A DNA stretch of 64,000 nucleotides, from positions 1 through 64,000 of the forward strand of contig NZ_SMLK01000004.1 in assembly GCF_004681975.1 (NCBI RefSeq), written 5' to 3'. The notes under the pieces are model-generated. The model was given only the letters and a program-made list of their open reading frames with translations. It did not search any database and was not told where the DNA came from. This document shows, one piece after another, positions 8,532 through 17,769 of the stretch (position 1 is its first letter; each line of letters begins with the position of its first letter). Both the position numbers and the translations under genes were made by a program. This DNA is from Ramlibacter humi (lineage in GTDB: Bacteria > Pseudomonadota > Gammaproteobacteria > Burkholderiales > Burkholderiaceae_C).

Positions 8532-9860
8532 ATGGCCACCCTCACCGCCGGGCAGGCAGCCGTCCTGTCCGCCAACGACGAGCGCACGCAGCTGCGCCGC
8601 GCCGTGATCGCAAGCACCGTCGGCACCACCATCGAGTGGTACGACTTCTTCCTGTACAGCATCGTCACCGGGCTGGTGTTCGCCAGGTTGTACTTCCCCA
8701 CCGCCGACCCGCTCACGGGCACGCTGCAGGCTTTCCTGGTCTACGCGGTGGGCTTCATCGCCCGGCCGGTGGGCGCGGCGATCTTCGGCCACTACGGCGA
8801 CCGCATCGGCCGCAAGTCCACGTTGATCGCCACGCTGCTGCTGATGGGCATCGCGACCTTCCTGGTCGCCTTCGTCCCCACCTATGCGCAGATCGGCATC
8901 TGGGGTGCGGTGCTGCTGACGCTGCTGCGCTTCATCCAGGGGATCGGCGTGGGCGGCGAATGGGGCGGCTCGGTGCTGCTGGCGATGGAGTGGACGCGCA
9001 ACGACCATCACCGCGGGTTCACCACCTCCTGGCCGCAGTTCGGCGTGCCGGCCGGCCTGTTCCTCGCCAACCTGGTGGTGTTCGCCTCGAGCGCGCTGTC
9101 CGGGCCGGCGTTCACCACCTGGGGCTGGCGCATCCCGTTCGCGCTGAGCATCGTGCTGGTCGCCGTGGGGCTGTACATCCGGCTGCAGATCCTGGAGACG
9201 CCGGTGTTCTCGCGCCTGCTGCGGGAAAAGCGCATCGAGAAGCAGCCCATGGTGGAAGTGATCCGCCGCCAGCCGCGGGTGATCCTGCTCGCGGCGCTGG
9301 CCCGCATGGGCGAGCAGGCCCCCTTCTACGTCTTCACGGCCTTCGTGTTCGCCTATGGCACCACGCGCCTGCACCTCTCGCGCGACTTCCTGCTGGCCGC
9401 GGTGATGTGCGCATCGCTGCTGTCGTTCCTCACCATCCCGGCCTTCGGCCACTTCTCCGACCTGTGGGGCCGCAAGCGCGTGTACCTGCTGGGCGCGCTC
9501 GTCACGGCGGTGTACGGCTTCGTCTATTTCGGCCTGCTGGACAGCGGCAGCGCGGGGCTGGTGTTCCTGGCCATCGTGCTGTCCCTGGTGCCGCACGACA
9601 TGATGTACGGCCCGCAGGCCGCGCTGATCGCCGAGAGCTTCACCCCTCGCCTGCGTTACAGCGGGGCATCCCTGGGCTACCAGCTCGCGTCCATCATCGC
9701 CGGCGGGCCGGCGCCGCTGATCGCGACGGCCCTGCTGGCCCGCTACGGCACGGGCTGGGCAGTGGCGGCCTACATCTTCGTCTGCGCCGCGATCAGCATC
9801 GCGGCCACGCTCGCGCTGCAGGACTACACGCACAAGGACATCTCGCAGGAATTCGCCTGA
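8532..9860 (+). CDS. MFS transporter, metabolite:H+ symporter (MHS) family
   Basis: A 442-residue, twelve-helix permease. Family marks are visible: GTTIEWYDFFLY in helix 1, GHYGDRIGRKSTL in the loop between helices 2 and 3, RFIQGIGVGGEWGGSVLLAMEW in helix 5 and FGHFSDLWGRKRVYLL in the second half. Members (ShiA, KgtP and ProP type) bring organic acids or osmolytes in with protons; the substrate cannot be read here. ATG at 8532 is preferred over GTG at 8526 because AAGGAGG at 8520-8526 spaces it correctly. The orphan MCE protein follows 43 bases later and may be in the same transcript. Confidence 0.9.
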   Translation: MATLTAGQAAVLSANDERTQLRRAVIASTVGTTIEWYDFFLYSIVTGLVFARLYFPTADPLTGTLQAFLVYAVGFIARPVGAAIFGHYGDRIGRKSTLIATLLLMGIATFLVAFVPTYAQIGIWGAVLLTLLRFIQGIGVGGEWGGSVLLAMEWTRNDHHRGFTTSWPQFGVPAGLFLANLVVFASSALSGPAFTTWGWRIPFALSIVLVAVGLYIRLQILETPVFSRLLREKRIEKQPMVEVIRRQPRVILLAALARMGEQAPFYVFTAFVFAYGTTRLHLSRDFLLAAVMCASLLSFLTIPAFGHFSDLWGRKRVYLLGALVTAVYGFVYFGLLDSGSAGLVFLAIVLSLVPHDMMYGPQAALIAESFTPRLRYSGASLGYQLASIIAGGPAPLIATALLARYGTGWAVAAYIFVCAAISIAATLALQDYTHKDISQEFA

Positions 9861-9903
9861 TGGCGTGTGGTGGCGTGCACCGCCGCAGCAGCAAGGAGCA
9901 GCC

Positions 9904-10878
9904 ATGGACCGCGCGAACGAGAGACTTGCCTGGTATGTGTTCCTCGCCATCCTGCTCGCCTGTGCCGCCGCCGCCGGGCTCTTTCTCTCGGGCCGCGCAG
10001 GCACGGTCACCTATGAGCTGCGCACCGGCGAGCCGGTGTCGGGCCTGATCACGGGCGCGCCCGTCGAATTCCATGGCGTCGAGGTCGGCCAGGTCCATGA
10101 CGTGCGCCTGCTGGATCCCCGGACCGTGCAGGTGCTGCTGCGCGTCCGTCGCGACGCACCGGTGACGACAGCCACCGTCGCGACGATCACGGGGCGCGGC
10201 ATCGCCGCACGCGGCTTCACCGGCTACGTCTACGTCAGCCTCGAGGACGCCGCGGCCGGCGGCGCCGCTCTGCCGATCCCGCCGGGCGAGCCCTACCCAC
10301 GCATCGCGACAGCGCCGGTGCGATCCGCCAGCCTCGACTACTCGGTGAACCAGCTCAACGCCAGCATGCAATCGATGATGGCGTTGCTGCAGCAGACGCT
10401 GGACGCGCGGACGGTGGCGGCGCTCAAGGCCACCGCCGGCCACGTGGAGCAGGTGAGCGGCAGCCTGGCCTCGAACGACGCCCGGCTGCGCGCGATCATC
10501 GCGAACACCGAGAAGGCCAGCGGCAGGCTGGGCCCGCTGCTGCAGTCCGGCGACCGCGCGCTCGGCACGCTCCAGGACCGCGTCCTGCCGCAGGCGCAGG
10601 AAACCCTGCTGCGTTTCGACGGCGTGGCGGGCACGGCGAATCTCGCGCTGCACAACGTAGAGACAGCAAGCGCGGGCCTCGGGCCCCTGGTCGAATCGGG
10701 CGACCGCGTGATGCGCTCAATGGAAACGCAGGTGCTGCCGCAAACCATGCAGGAATTGCGGCAGGCCGACGACCTGCTGCTGACGATGAACGTCGCCGCC
10801 GCGAACATCCGCGACAACCCGTCCAGCCTGATCTGGGGCCGCCGCGCGACACGCACGGTCGCGGGCACCTGCCACTGA
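9904..10878 (+). CDS. MCE/MlaD-domain protein, periplasmic, membrane-anchored
   Basis: A 324-residue protein with one N-terminal membrane helix (about 8-28), an MlaD/MCE domain (about 35-120: PVSGLITGAPVEFHGVEVGQV, then VATITGRGIAARGFTGYVYV), and a long helical C-terminal region. Proteins of this type are the substrate-binding subunits of Mla-like lipid ABC transporters that bridge the inner and outer membranes. The partner permease (MlaE) and ATPase (MlaF) are not encoded nearby, so it is an orphan or works with distant subunits. ATG at 9904 follows CAAGGAGCAGCC; the GTG at 9865 would add an unlikely leader. Confidence 0.85.
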   Translation: MDRANERLAWYVFLAILLACAAAAGLFLSGRAGTVTYELRTGEPVSGLITGAPVEFHGVEVGQVHDVRLLDPRTVQVLLRVRRDAPVTTATVATITGRGIAARGFTGYVYVSLEDAAAGGAALPIPPGEPYPRIATAPVRSASLDYSVNQLNASMQSMMALLQQTLDARTVAALKATAGHVEQVSGSLASNDARLRAIIANTEKASGRLGPLLQSGDRALGTLQDRVLPQAQETLLRFDGVAGTANLALHNVETASAGLGPLVESGDRVMRSMETQVLPQTMQELRQADDLLLTMNVAAANIRDNPSSLIWGRRATRTVAGTCH

Positions 10879-10883
10879 GGTGC

Positions 10884-11435
10884 TCAGGGCAGCATCTTGC
10901 GCAAGGTGTCGTCGCGCCTGGCGAAGTGATGCCAAAGGGCGGCGCCCGCGTGCAGGGCCAGCAGCACCACGAGCGCATAGGCCAGCCAGCGGTGCAGGGC
11001 GATCAGCGCGCGGAACAGGTGCTCGTCGGTGGCGATCAGGTCCGGCGCGTTGAACCACTCGAAGACCGGAACCGGGTAACCGCCCGCGGACGACATCAGC
11101 CAGCCGGTCAGCGGCAGCGCCAGCATCAGTGCGTAGAAGCACAAGTGGACGACACGCGCGGCGACCTGCTGCCAGCCCGGCAGCCCGGCCGCGAATGCGG
11201 GGAGCGGGTTCGCGGTGCGCCACGCGGCGCGCACCAGCACCAAGCCCAGCGCCAGCATGCCCACGGCCTTGTGCACGAGGATGAGCGTGATCTTGCGGCG
11301 GTCGTAGCCCGCATCCGGCAGCGCCACCATGTAGAGGCCGAGGATCAGGAGGCCGGCGAGCAGGATCGCCATTCCCCAATGCAGGAGCATGGCGACCGCC
11401 CCGTATCGCCGGATGTCGTTCGTCCAGGGCACCAT
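10884..11435 (-). CDS. Cytochrome b561 family protein
   Basis: A 183-residue, four-helix membrane protein with conserved histidines for two b-type hemes: H19 (LLHWGMA), H55 (LVHKAVG) and two C-terminal ones (ALHRWLAY, LLALHAGAALWHHF). This is the bacterial CybB type, which moves electrons from ubiquinol, including to superoxide. Start choice: ATG at 11435 (MVPWTNDIRRYG) fits the family length; ATG at 11474 would overlap the upstream DUF2845 gene by 20 bases. It is convergent with the MCE gene, only five bases apart. Confidence 0.88.
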   Translation of the reverse strand: MVPWTNDIRRYGAVAMLLHWGMAILLAGLLILGLYMVALPDAGYDRRKITLILVHKAVGMLALGLVLVRAAWRTANPLPAFAAGLPGWQQVAARVVHLCFYALMLALPLTGWLMSSAGGYPVPVFEWFNAPDLIATDEHLFRALIALHRWLAYALVVLLALHAGAALWHHFARRDDTLRKMLP

Positions 11436-11454
11436 CGCGACCGTTCCCGCCGGC

Positions 11455-11796
11455 TCATCTCGGTGCGCGGCCATACGCAATGGACTGCACGATACCGTTG
11501 CGCACGTGGACCGTCGCGAGAAGCTGGCCCGGCCCGCGGTCGTAGACGAACTGCTCCACGACCTGGCAGGGAACCGCCAGCGACGCCCAGGGGTCGGGGA
11601 CGATGAAGCCCGTGCCTTCGTAGTAGACCGGTGCGCAGAAGGTGTCGGCCGCGTCGGGCTGCCCGCACTTGTAGACCAGCGACAGCCGCGAATCGCCTTC
11701 GGCGACACTGCCGCCGGCGCATCGAAGCGACTCGGCACGCCCCATCAGGGGCGCCGCCCCGAGAAGAGCGAGCACGAGTGCATGGCGGCAGAGCAT
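11455..11796 (-). CDS. DUF2845-type small secreted protein
   Basis: About 113 residues from ATG 11796, with a signal peptide ending GRA and a mature region [20 protein letters not shown] followed by KCGQPD. That pattern, with its Cys and later [19 protein letters not shown] stretch, is the hallmark of DUF2845 periplasmic proteins of unknown role. ATG at 11823 or 11844 would only extend the N terminus; no ribosome site decides. It lies just upstream of cytochrome b561 on the same strand, a likely two-gene transcript. Confidence 0.7.
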   Translation of the reverse strand: MLCRHALVLALLGAAPLMGRAESLRCAGGSVAEGDSRLSLVYKCGQPDAADTFCAPVYYEGTGFIVPDPWASLAVPCQVVEQFVYDRGPGQLLATVHVRNGIVQSIAYGRAPR

Positions 11797-11951
11797 GGGA
11801 GGCGGCTGCGACGTGTGTGCCATTGGACGCGGCGCGGCGGGCAAACGTTCCGCCCGGGTCGGCCGCGGCGAAACGCACTCGGCAATGCGCGCAGCGCCAG
11901 GAAAGCGATGCGCGACGTACCATGCGGGACACGTTTGTCGAAGGACGTCCC

Positions 11952-13292
11952 ATGGCCTCCACCGTTGCAGACACCCGCCGCAAGCCGTTGTACCGCTCGC
12001 TGTACGTCCAGGTCCTGACCGCGGTGGTCGTCGGAATCCTGCTCGGGCACTTCCGGCCGGACCTCGGCGAAGCGATGAAGCCCCTGGGAGACGGCTTCAT
12101 CAAGCTGATCAAGATGATGATCGCGCCGATCATCTTCTGCACCGTGGTGACCGGCATCGCGGGCATGGACGACATGAAGAAGGTGGGCAAGACTGGCGGC
12201 CTGGCGCTGCTCTACTTCGAAGTGGTCAGCACCATTTCGCTGATCATCGGACTGGTGCTGGTCAACGCCGTCGGTCCCGGCAACGGCATGAACGTCGATC
12301 CGGCGACGCTGGACACCAAGGGCATCGCGGCCTACACCGCGCCCGGGAAGCTGGGCACCACCACCGAGTTCCTGCTTCACATCATTCCCGAAACGCTCGT
12401 CGACGCCTTCGCGAAGGGCGAGATCCTGCAGGTGCTGCTGATCGCCGTGCTGTTCGGCTTCGCCCTGCATCGCTTCGGCGGCCGCGGCAGCCTGGTCTTC
12501 GACTGGGTGGAGAAGAGCTCGCACGTGCTGTTCACGATGGTGGGCTTCATCATGAAGCTCGCCCCGCTCGGTGCGTTCGGCGCGATGGCCTTCACGATCG
12601 GCAAGTACGGCCTGGGCTCGCTGTTCTCGCTGGGCAAGCTGATGGCCACCTTCTACGCGACCTGCCTCCTGTTCGTCTTCGTGGTTCTCGGCCTCATCGC
12701 GCGCGCCCACGGGTTCTCGGTCTGGAAGCTGGTCAAGTACATCAAGGAAGAACTGCTGGTCGTGCTGGGAACGTCCTCGTCCGAGTCCGTGCTGCCCCGC
12801 ATGATGGAAAAGATGGAAAACCTCGGAGCGCGCCGCACGACGGTGGGCCTCGTGATCCCGACGGGCTATTCGTTCAACCTCGACGGGACCAGCATCTACC
12901 TGACCATGGCGGCGGTCTTCATCGCGCAGGCCACCAACACGCACATGACCCTGACGCAGGAGCTCACCCTGCTCGCGGTCCTGCTGCTGACGTCCAAGGG
13001 CGCGGCCGGCGTGACCGGCAGCGGGTTCATCGTGCTGGCGGCGACCTTGTCCGCGGTGGGGCATGTGCCCGTGGCGGGCCTGGCGCTGATCCTGGGCATC
13101 GATCGCTTCATGTCGGAAGCGCGCGCCCTCACCAACCTGGTCGGCAACGCCGTGGCGACGCTCGTCGTCGCCAAATGGACAGGTGACCTCGACATGGAGC
13201 GCCTGCGGTCCCGCCTGGACCACCCCGCTCCCGGCGAGACCGACGAGCCGGAGGAAGTGAACGCCGCGCTCGACGCGCGCATGGCGAAGTAG
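11952..13292 (+). CDS. dctA: C4-dicarboxylate transporter DctA
   Basis: A 446-residue sodium/proton:dicarboxylate symporter of the DAACS family. Signature motifs are present: [12 protein letters not shown] (re-entrant loop HP1), [19 protein letters not shown] (helix 7, with the NLDGT motif) and [18 protein letters not shown] (HP2). It imports succinate, fumarate, malate and often tartrate-like C4 acids across the inner membrane. ATG at 11952 follows AAGGACGTCCC. A convergent LysR regulator and a D-tartrate dehydratase lie directly downstream, which suggests that this copy serves tartrate or related C4-acid use. Confidence 0.95.
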   Translation: MASTVADTRRKPLYRSLYVQVLTAVVVGILLGHFRPDLGEAMKPLGDGFIKLIKMMIAPIIFCTVVTGIAGMDDMKKVGKTGGLALLYFEVVSTISLIIGLVLVNAVGPGNGMNVDPATLDTKGIAAYTAPGKLGTTTEFLLHIIPETLVDAFAKGEILQVLLIAVLFGFALHRFGGRGSLVFDWVEKSSHVLFTMVGFIMKLAPLGAFGAMAFTIGKYGLGSLFSLGKLMATFYATCLLFVFVVLGLIARAHGFSVWKLVKYIKEELLVVLGTSSSESVLPRMMEKMENLGARRTTVGLVIPTGYSFNLDGTSIYLTMAAVFIAQATNTHMTLTQELTLLAVLLLTSKGAAGVTGSGFIVLAATLSAVGHVPVAGLALILGIDRFMSEARALTNLVGNAVATLVVAKWTGDLDMERLRSRLDHPAPGETDEPEEVNAALDARMAK

Positions 13293-13301
13293 CGTCCGCC
13301 G

Positions 13302-14207
13302 TCACAGGCGGGAAGACGCGTCCCACACGGCTTGCGCGACGCGCCCGATGCCGTCGCGCTGCCTGTAGAGGCGGATGTCCAGGCCGACGATCCAGTCGCT
13401 GCCCGCCGCTTCGACCAGCCTTCCGTCGTCGAGGTCGCCCTTCACCAGCGTGCGCGGCAGCCAGGCGACCCCGCGGCCATCGAGCGCCATCGACCGCAGG
13501 ACGGAAGCCAGGTGCGCGGTGAACACGACGTTGCAGCGAACGGCGTCCAGCCTTCGCCCGAGGACCGCGCGGACGACCCTGCCCATGCCCGACTCCTCGG
13601 TGTACGCGAGCATGGGGACGTCCCCCTTCGCTGCTTTGCGCAGGCGATGGAGCGCCTGGCCACCGGCGCCGGGCTTTGACACCGGGACCAGCTCATCTCC
13701 CCCGATGACCGCGGAGCGGTAGGCATCGCCGTCGAGCGAGCCCGGCACCCGCGGGTGCGCATGTGCGAGGACGAAGTGGACCTTGCCCTCCTGCATCTGC
13801 GCCTCGCAGCGCGCCAGCACGTCCGAGGTCAGGGCGACAGGTCCCAGCGGCAGCTGCGCCTCGAGGGCACGGAGCCAGTGCGGAACGAACGTGAACGACA
13901 AGGCGTGCGTGCTGGCGATGCGCAGCGTGGCGGAACTCGCCTCCTCGATCTGCCTGGCCTCGCCCGGGAGGCGCGCGATCCTGGCCACCAGGTCTTGCGC
14001 GACGCCGCCGAACCATCGGCCGGCCTCCGTCAGCCGGGCCGGCTGCGTGCTGCGGTCCACCAGCGGTGCGCCGATCCATTCTTCCAGCGCCCGCACCCGG
14101 CGGCTGAACGCCGGTTGCGAGCTGTGCCGCTCTTGCGCCGCACGGGTGAAATTGCCCGTGCCGGCCAAGGCCAGGAAATCTTCCAGCCAGGTGAACTCGA
14201 ATTTCAT
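13302..14207 (-). CDS. LysR-type transcriptional regulator
   Basis: A 301-residue protein with an N-terminal winged helix-turn-helix (3-60: FLALAGTGNFTRAAQERHSS, then QPAFSRRVRALEEWIGAPLV) and a periplasmic-binding-protein-like effector domain from about residue 90. It is transcribed away from the tartrate dehydratase gene, with about 100 bases between the two starts. That is the usual arrangement for a LysR regulator controlling its divergent neighbour, so it is the likely regulator of the dehydratase and perhaps of dctA. The effector is not visible from sequence. Confidence 0.9.
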   Translation of the reverse strand: MKFEFTWLEDFLALAGTGNFTRAAQERHSSQPAFSRRVRALEEWIGAPLVDRSTQPARLTEAGRWFGGVAQDLVARIARLPGEARQIEEASSATLRIASTHALSFTFVPHWLRALEAQLPLGPVALTSDVLARCEAQMQEGKVHFVLAHAHPRVPGSLDGDAYRSAVIGGDELVPVSKPGAGGQALHRLRKAAKGDVPMLAYTEESGMGRVVRAVLGRRLDAVRCNVVFTAHLASVLRSMALDGRGVAWLPRTLVKGDLDDGRLVEAAGSDWIVGLDIRLYRQRDGIGRVAQAVWDASSRL

Positions 14208-14310
14208 GGTTCCGGTTCGTCCAATGCATCAAATCAGTCGAAACGAGCATTGGGCAGCCTGCCGCCGGACGACGAACATCGCAGGTCGTCCCAACCGACT
14301 CCTCCACTCC

Positions 14311-15474
14311 ATGAAGATCGTCGAAATCCGTGAAAAGACCGTTCCCATCAGCTCGCCGATCCGCAACGCGTACATCGACTTTAGCAAGATGACGCTGAGC
14401 CTCGTCGCCGTGATCACCGACGTGGTCCGCGACGGCAAGCCGGTGGTGGGCTACGGCTTCAACTCCAACGGCCGCTACGGCCAGGGCCAGCTGATGCGCG
14501 AGCGCTTCCTGCCCCGCATCATGGAAGCCAAGCCCGACACGCTGCTCGGCGCCAACGGCGTCATCGACCCGCACAAGGTGTGGGACACCCTGTTCAGGAA
14601 CGAGAAGCCCGGCGGCCACGGCGAGCGCTCGGTCGCGATGGGCACCATCGACATGGCCGTTTGGGACGCCGTCGCCAAGATCGAGAACAAGCCGCTGTTC
14701 CAGCTGCTGGCCGACCGCCATGGCGACGGCACCGTGAAGCGCAAGGTCTTCGTCTATGCGGCCGGCGGCTACTACTACCCCGGGAAAGACGACGAGCAGC
14801 TGAAGAACGAGATGCGCGGCTACCTCGATCGCGGCTACTCGGTGGTGAAGATGAAGATCGGCGGCGCCTCGCTGGCCGAGGACCGGCGCCGCATCGAATC
14901 GGTGCTGTCCATCCTCGGTGACGGCCAGCGCCTGTGCGTGGACGCCAACGGCCGCTTCGACATGGACACCGCCATCGCCTATGCGAAGGCGCTGCAGCAG
15001 TACGGCCTGTTCTGGTACGAGGAAGCCGGCGACCCGCTCGACTACGAGCTGCAGTCCATCCTGCGCAGCTACTACACCAATCCCATGGCCACGGGAGAGA
15101 ACCTGTTCTCCATGCAGGACGCGCGCAACCTCATCCGCTATGGCGGCATGCGTCCCGACCGCGACTGGCTCCAGTTCGACTGCGCCCTGTCGTACGGCCT
15201 GGTCGAATACCTGCGCACGCTGGACATGCTGAAACAGCACGGCTGGTCGGCGTCGCGCTGCGTGCCCCATGGGGGTCACCAGATGTCGCTGAACATCGCC
15301 GCGGGCCTTGGCCTGGGCGGCAACGAGTCCTATCCGGACCTGTTCCAGCCGTATGGCGGCTTCCCCGACGGCGTGAAGGTGGACAACAGCTTCGTCACCA
15401 TGCCCGATCTGCCCGGCATCGGCTTCGAGGGCAAGGCCGACCTGATCCGCGAGATGCGTGCGCTCGCCTCCTGA
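14311..15474 (+). CDS. tarD: D(-)-tartrate dehydratase (enolase superfamily)
   Basis: A 387-residue member of the mandelate-racemase/enolase superfamily that closely recalls the characterised Bradyrhizobium D-tartrate dehydratase, which converts D-tartrate to oxaloacetate. Seen here: PISSPIRNAYIDF near the N terminus; catalytic Lys in VVKMKIGG (K182); magnesium ligands D211 (VDANG), E237 (WYEE) and E263 (TGENL); and the general acid/base His in CVPHGGHQMS (H320). Oxaloacetate would enter central metabolism directly. ATG at 14311 is the family start, but the ribosome site is weak. The neighbours dctA and a divergent LysR gene complete an uptake-degradation-control set. Confidence 0.9.
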   Translation: MKIVEIREKTVPISSPIRNAYIDFSKMTLSLVAVITDVVRDGKPVVGYGFNSNGRYGQGQLMRERFLPRIMEAKPDTLLGANGVIDPHKVWDTLFRNEKPGGHGERSVAMGTIDMAVWDAVAKIENKPLFQLLADRHGDGTVKRKVFVYAAGGYYYPGKDDEQLKNEMRGYLDRGYSVVKMKIGGASLAEDRRRIESVLSILGDGQRLCVDANGRFDMDTAIAYAKALQQYGLFWYEEAGDPLDYELQSILRSYYTNPMATGENLFSMQDARNLIRYGGMRPDRDWLQFDCALSYGLVEYLRTLDMLKQHGWSASRCVPHGGHQMSLNIAAGLGLGGNESYPDLFQPYGGFPDGVKVDNSFVTMPDLPGIGFEGKADLIREMRALAS

Positions 15475-15486
15475 GACTTCCGCGAC

Positions 15487-15597
15487 GAATCACGCGAGCC
15501 TGTACATGCCCGCGGCGACGCCCGCCCCGGTCGTCACCCAGGTCAACGCCGCGGTGAACCAGTTGCTGGCGATCAAGGTCGATCGAGCTCGACTGGG
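15487..15597 (+). pseudogene. Remnant of a Bug/TctC-type tricarboxylate-binding protein (C-terminal part)
   Basis: Just after the tartrate dehydratase stop, one forward frame reads NHASLYMPAATPAPVVTQVN followed by AAVNQLLAIKVDRARLG. This matches the C-terminal signature of Bug-family solute receptors (typically GLFAPAGTPxPVVxxLNAxxx plus ALxDPxVRxRL). No start or signal peptide exists, and the 3' end runs into the convergent FUSC gene. It appears to be the tail of a receptor gene lost by deletion. Such receptors often accompany dicarboxylate catabolic genes in Burkholderiales. Confidence 0.45.
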
Positions 15598-17711
15598 CCT
15601 GTTTGCGCCGCCTCCGCCGCCAGGCTGCGCGCCAGGCCCGCGGCCAGTTGCAGCCGCCGCGCCAGCCACGGCGTCAGGTCCTGCTCGAAAGGGTCCGGCA
15701 GGGCCATGGGCGTCTCGGGCTGCTCTTCCACGGCGCGTCCGGGCTCGCCGGGTTCACGGCCGCCGAGGGCGAGCGAGATGTGGTCCGCCGCCTGGCCGAG
15801 CGAATCGCGGATGTCCTCGATGCGCAGGCGGTCGCGGCGCTGCAGCAGCATCGTCTTCACCGCCGTGAGCTGCGCCAGCAGCTGGTAGCTCAGGGCCAGC
15901 ACGCGTTCCAGCGATTCCAGCGGCGGCCGCACGGCACGCGGCTCGGACACCGCGCGCTGGGTGGCCTGCGCCAGCGCGGACAGGCTGTCGTACACCTCGC
16001 GCCGGGCCAGGCGCCACGCCGCCTCGGTGTGGTTGTCCACCGCCGTGAGCTGGCCCAGAGCCAGCGCCTCACGCGCGTGACGCGCCTGGGCGCCCAGCGC
16101 GCGTGAAACCAGCGCGGGGATCTGGGTGCGTTCCCACGACGGCAGCACGTAACTGAAGAGCCACGCGATGGCGACGCCGATCAGCGTGTCGCCGATGCGC
16201 TCGCCGATCTCGAACACCGGCGAGACCGTGGCGTTCAGCTGGTGCGCCTGCAGCAGCGCCAGCACGGTCGCCGCGACCGCCGTGACCAGGTAGCGCCGGA
16301 CGGCGAACGCGTGCGCCAGCGCCTGCGCGAGGGTGACGGTGCCCAGCAGCACGGACGCGGGCGTGTTGGCATACAGCAGTGCCGCGGCGATGACGCAGCC
16401 GAGGAAGGTGCCCGCCACGCGGCTGTTGCGGCGCTCGATCGTCTGAGCGAAGCTGCCGCGCAGCACGACGGTGATGGTGAGCAGGATCCAGTAGTCGTGC
16501 GTGCCCCACGGCAGCATCAGCGCGACGGCCTGGCCCACGCCGATGGCCAGCGCGGCGCGGATGGCGTGGCGCAGCGGCGGCGCGTCCCGCTGCCACAGCT
16601 GCGTGAAAGGCTTCCACGACCACGCCGCCGGGCTCACGAAAAGCTGCCACGCGGTGCGCACGAAAGCGACGTCGGGCTCGCGCTCGCGGCGCGCCAGGCC
16701 CACCAGCCGCTCGACTTCCTCGTGGATGTGGCGCACGCGTCCCGCCACCGACCGCGCCAGCAGGCTGCTGCCTTCCGGCGGCGTGGCCGGCGAGCGCTCG
16801 AAAGGCTCCGGCAGCCGGCGAAGCAGCAGCGCGTCGGCCAGCGCCTCGACCTCGTGCGCCAGCGAATCGATCTCCGCGCCCAGCGATTGCAGGAACGGCC
16901 GCTGCGACTCGTCGCGCTTGAGCGTGTCGAGGTCCAGGATGCAGGCGGCCAGGTGGTCGCGCATGTCCAGGATCTGCAGCAGCATCGCGGCGCGCTGCTG
17001 GCGCTCGCGCGTGCCCGGCGATTCCAGCAGCACGTTGCGCGCGACCTGCAGCTGGTCGGCCAGGCCCGCCTGCAGCTTGATCAGGCCGGCCAGGAACGCC
17101 GCGTCGCCGCCCTGCGCCTTGAACTGGCGCGCCTGCATCCGCATGAGGCGCGAGGTCAGCAACAGCGAATCGACGAGCACCAGCCTGCGGTAGGTGCCGT
17201 TCAATGCCGCGTTGACGGCCACCGCGTACACCAGGTAGATGGCGATGCCCAGCGCGAAATGGAAAGTGGACATCGCCTCGGCGTGCAGGCCCGGCTGCGC
17301 CGGCACCGCCAGCGAGAACACCATCGCGAGCATGAGGGCGATGGAGATCGGCAAGCCCCGCCGGCCCCAGGCCCCGCCGAGAAACGAAACGAACGTGACG
17401 GCGACCAGCACGACGGTGAGGAACACGGCGTCCGCGCGCACGGCCTGCACGGCGAAGAAGACGGGGATGGACAGCAGGGCTGCCGGCAACAGCTGCGCGA
17501 GCTTGCCGCGCCGGGGCGCGACCTGGTCCGGCGGCGTGGCGACGATGACGGCGACCGTCGCCGTGGCGGCCGCCTGCGGACCGAACAGCGCGTGCACCAC
17601 GGCCGCCGCGAACGGGATGCCGAGCGCCGTCGCCAGGCCGTTGGTGAAATACGAGCTCAGTAGGACCCGCGCGGCCCGGCGCAATGCCGAAGGGGCGTCG
17701 TGCAATCGCAT
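15573..17711 (-). CDS. FUSC-family inner-membrane exporter (YccS/AaeB-like)
   Basis: About 712 residues arranged as two similar halves. Each has a bundle of roughly five to six hydrophobic helices (about 25-180 and 385-530) followed by a long helical cytoplasmic domain. The second half carries the FUSC motif region HDYWILLTITVVLRGSFAQT followed by RVAGTFLGC. Relatives export aromatic acids such as p-hydroxybenzoate; the substrate here is unknown. ATG at 17711 (MRLHDAPS) is preferred; ATG at 17735 adds eight residues. Its 3' end overlaps the Bug remnant on the opposite strand. Confidence 0.85.
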   Translation of the reverse strand: MRLHDAPSALRRAARVLLSSYFTNGLATALGIPFAAAVVHALFGPQAAATATVAVIVATPPDQVAPRRGKLAQLLPAALLSIPVFFAVQAVRADAVFLTVVLVAVTFVSFLGGAWGRRGLPISIALMLAMVFSLAVPAQPGLHAEAMSTFHFALGIAIYLVYAVAVNAALNGTYRRLVLVDSLLLTSRLMRMQARQFKAQGGDAAFLAGLIKLQAGLADQLQVARNVLLESPGTRERQQRAAMLLQILDMRDHLAACILDLDTLKRDESQRPFLQSLGAEIDSLAHEVEALADALLLRRLPEPFERSPATPPEGSSLLARSVAGRVRHIHEEVERLVGLARREREPDVAFVRTAWQLFVSPAAWSWKPFTQLWQRDAPPLRHAIRAALAIGVGQAVALMLPWGTHDYWILLTITVVLRGSFAQTIERRNSRVAGTFLGCVIAAALLYANTPASVLLGTVTLAQALAHAFAVRRYLVTAVAATVLALLQAHQLNATVSPVFEIGERIGDTLIGVAIAWLFSYVLPSWERTQIPALVSRALGAQARHAREALALGQLTAVDNHTEAAWRLARREVYDSLSALAQATQRAVSEPRAVRPPLESLERVLALSYQLLAQLTAVKTMLLQRRDRLRIEDIRDSLGQAADHISLALGGREPGEPGRAVEEQPETPMALPDPFEQDLTPWLARRLQLAAGLARSLAAEAAQTGPVELDRP

Positions 17712-17769
17712 CGAAGCGCATTGTGCAACGCGCACACGGCGCGTGCGGCTTGTCTCGCTGACGCCCCGA

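Noticed and set aside
13783-14310. In-frame 5' extension of the tartrate dehydratase frame
   Set aside because: It lies antisense to the LysR gene. The family start (MKIVEIREK) is at 14311.
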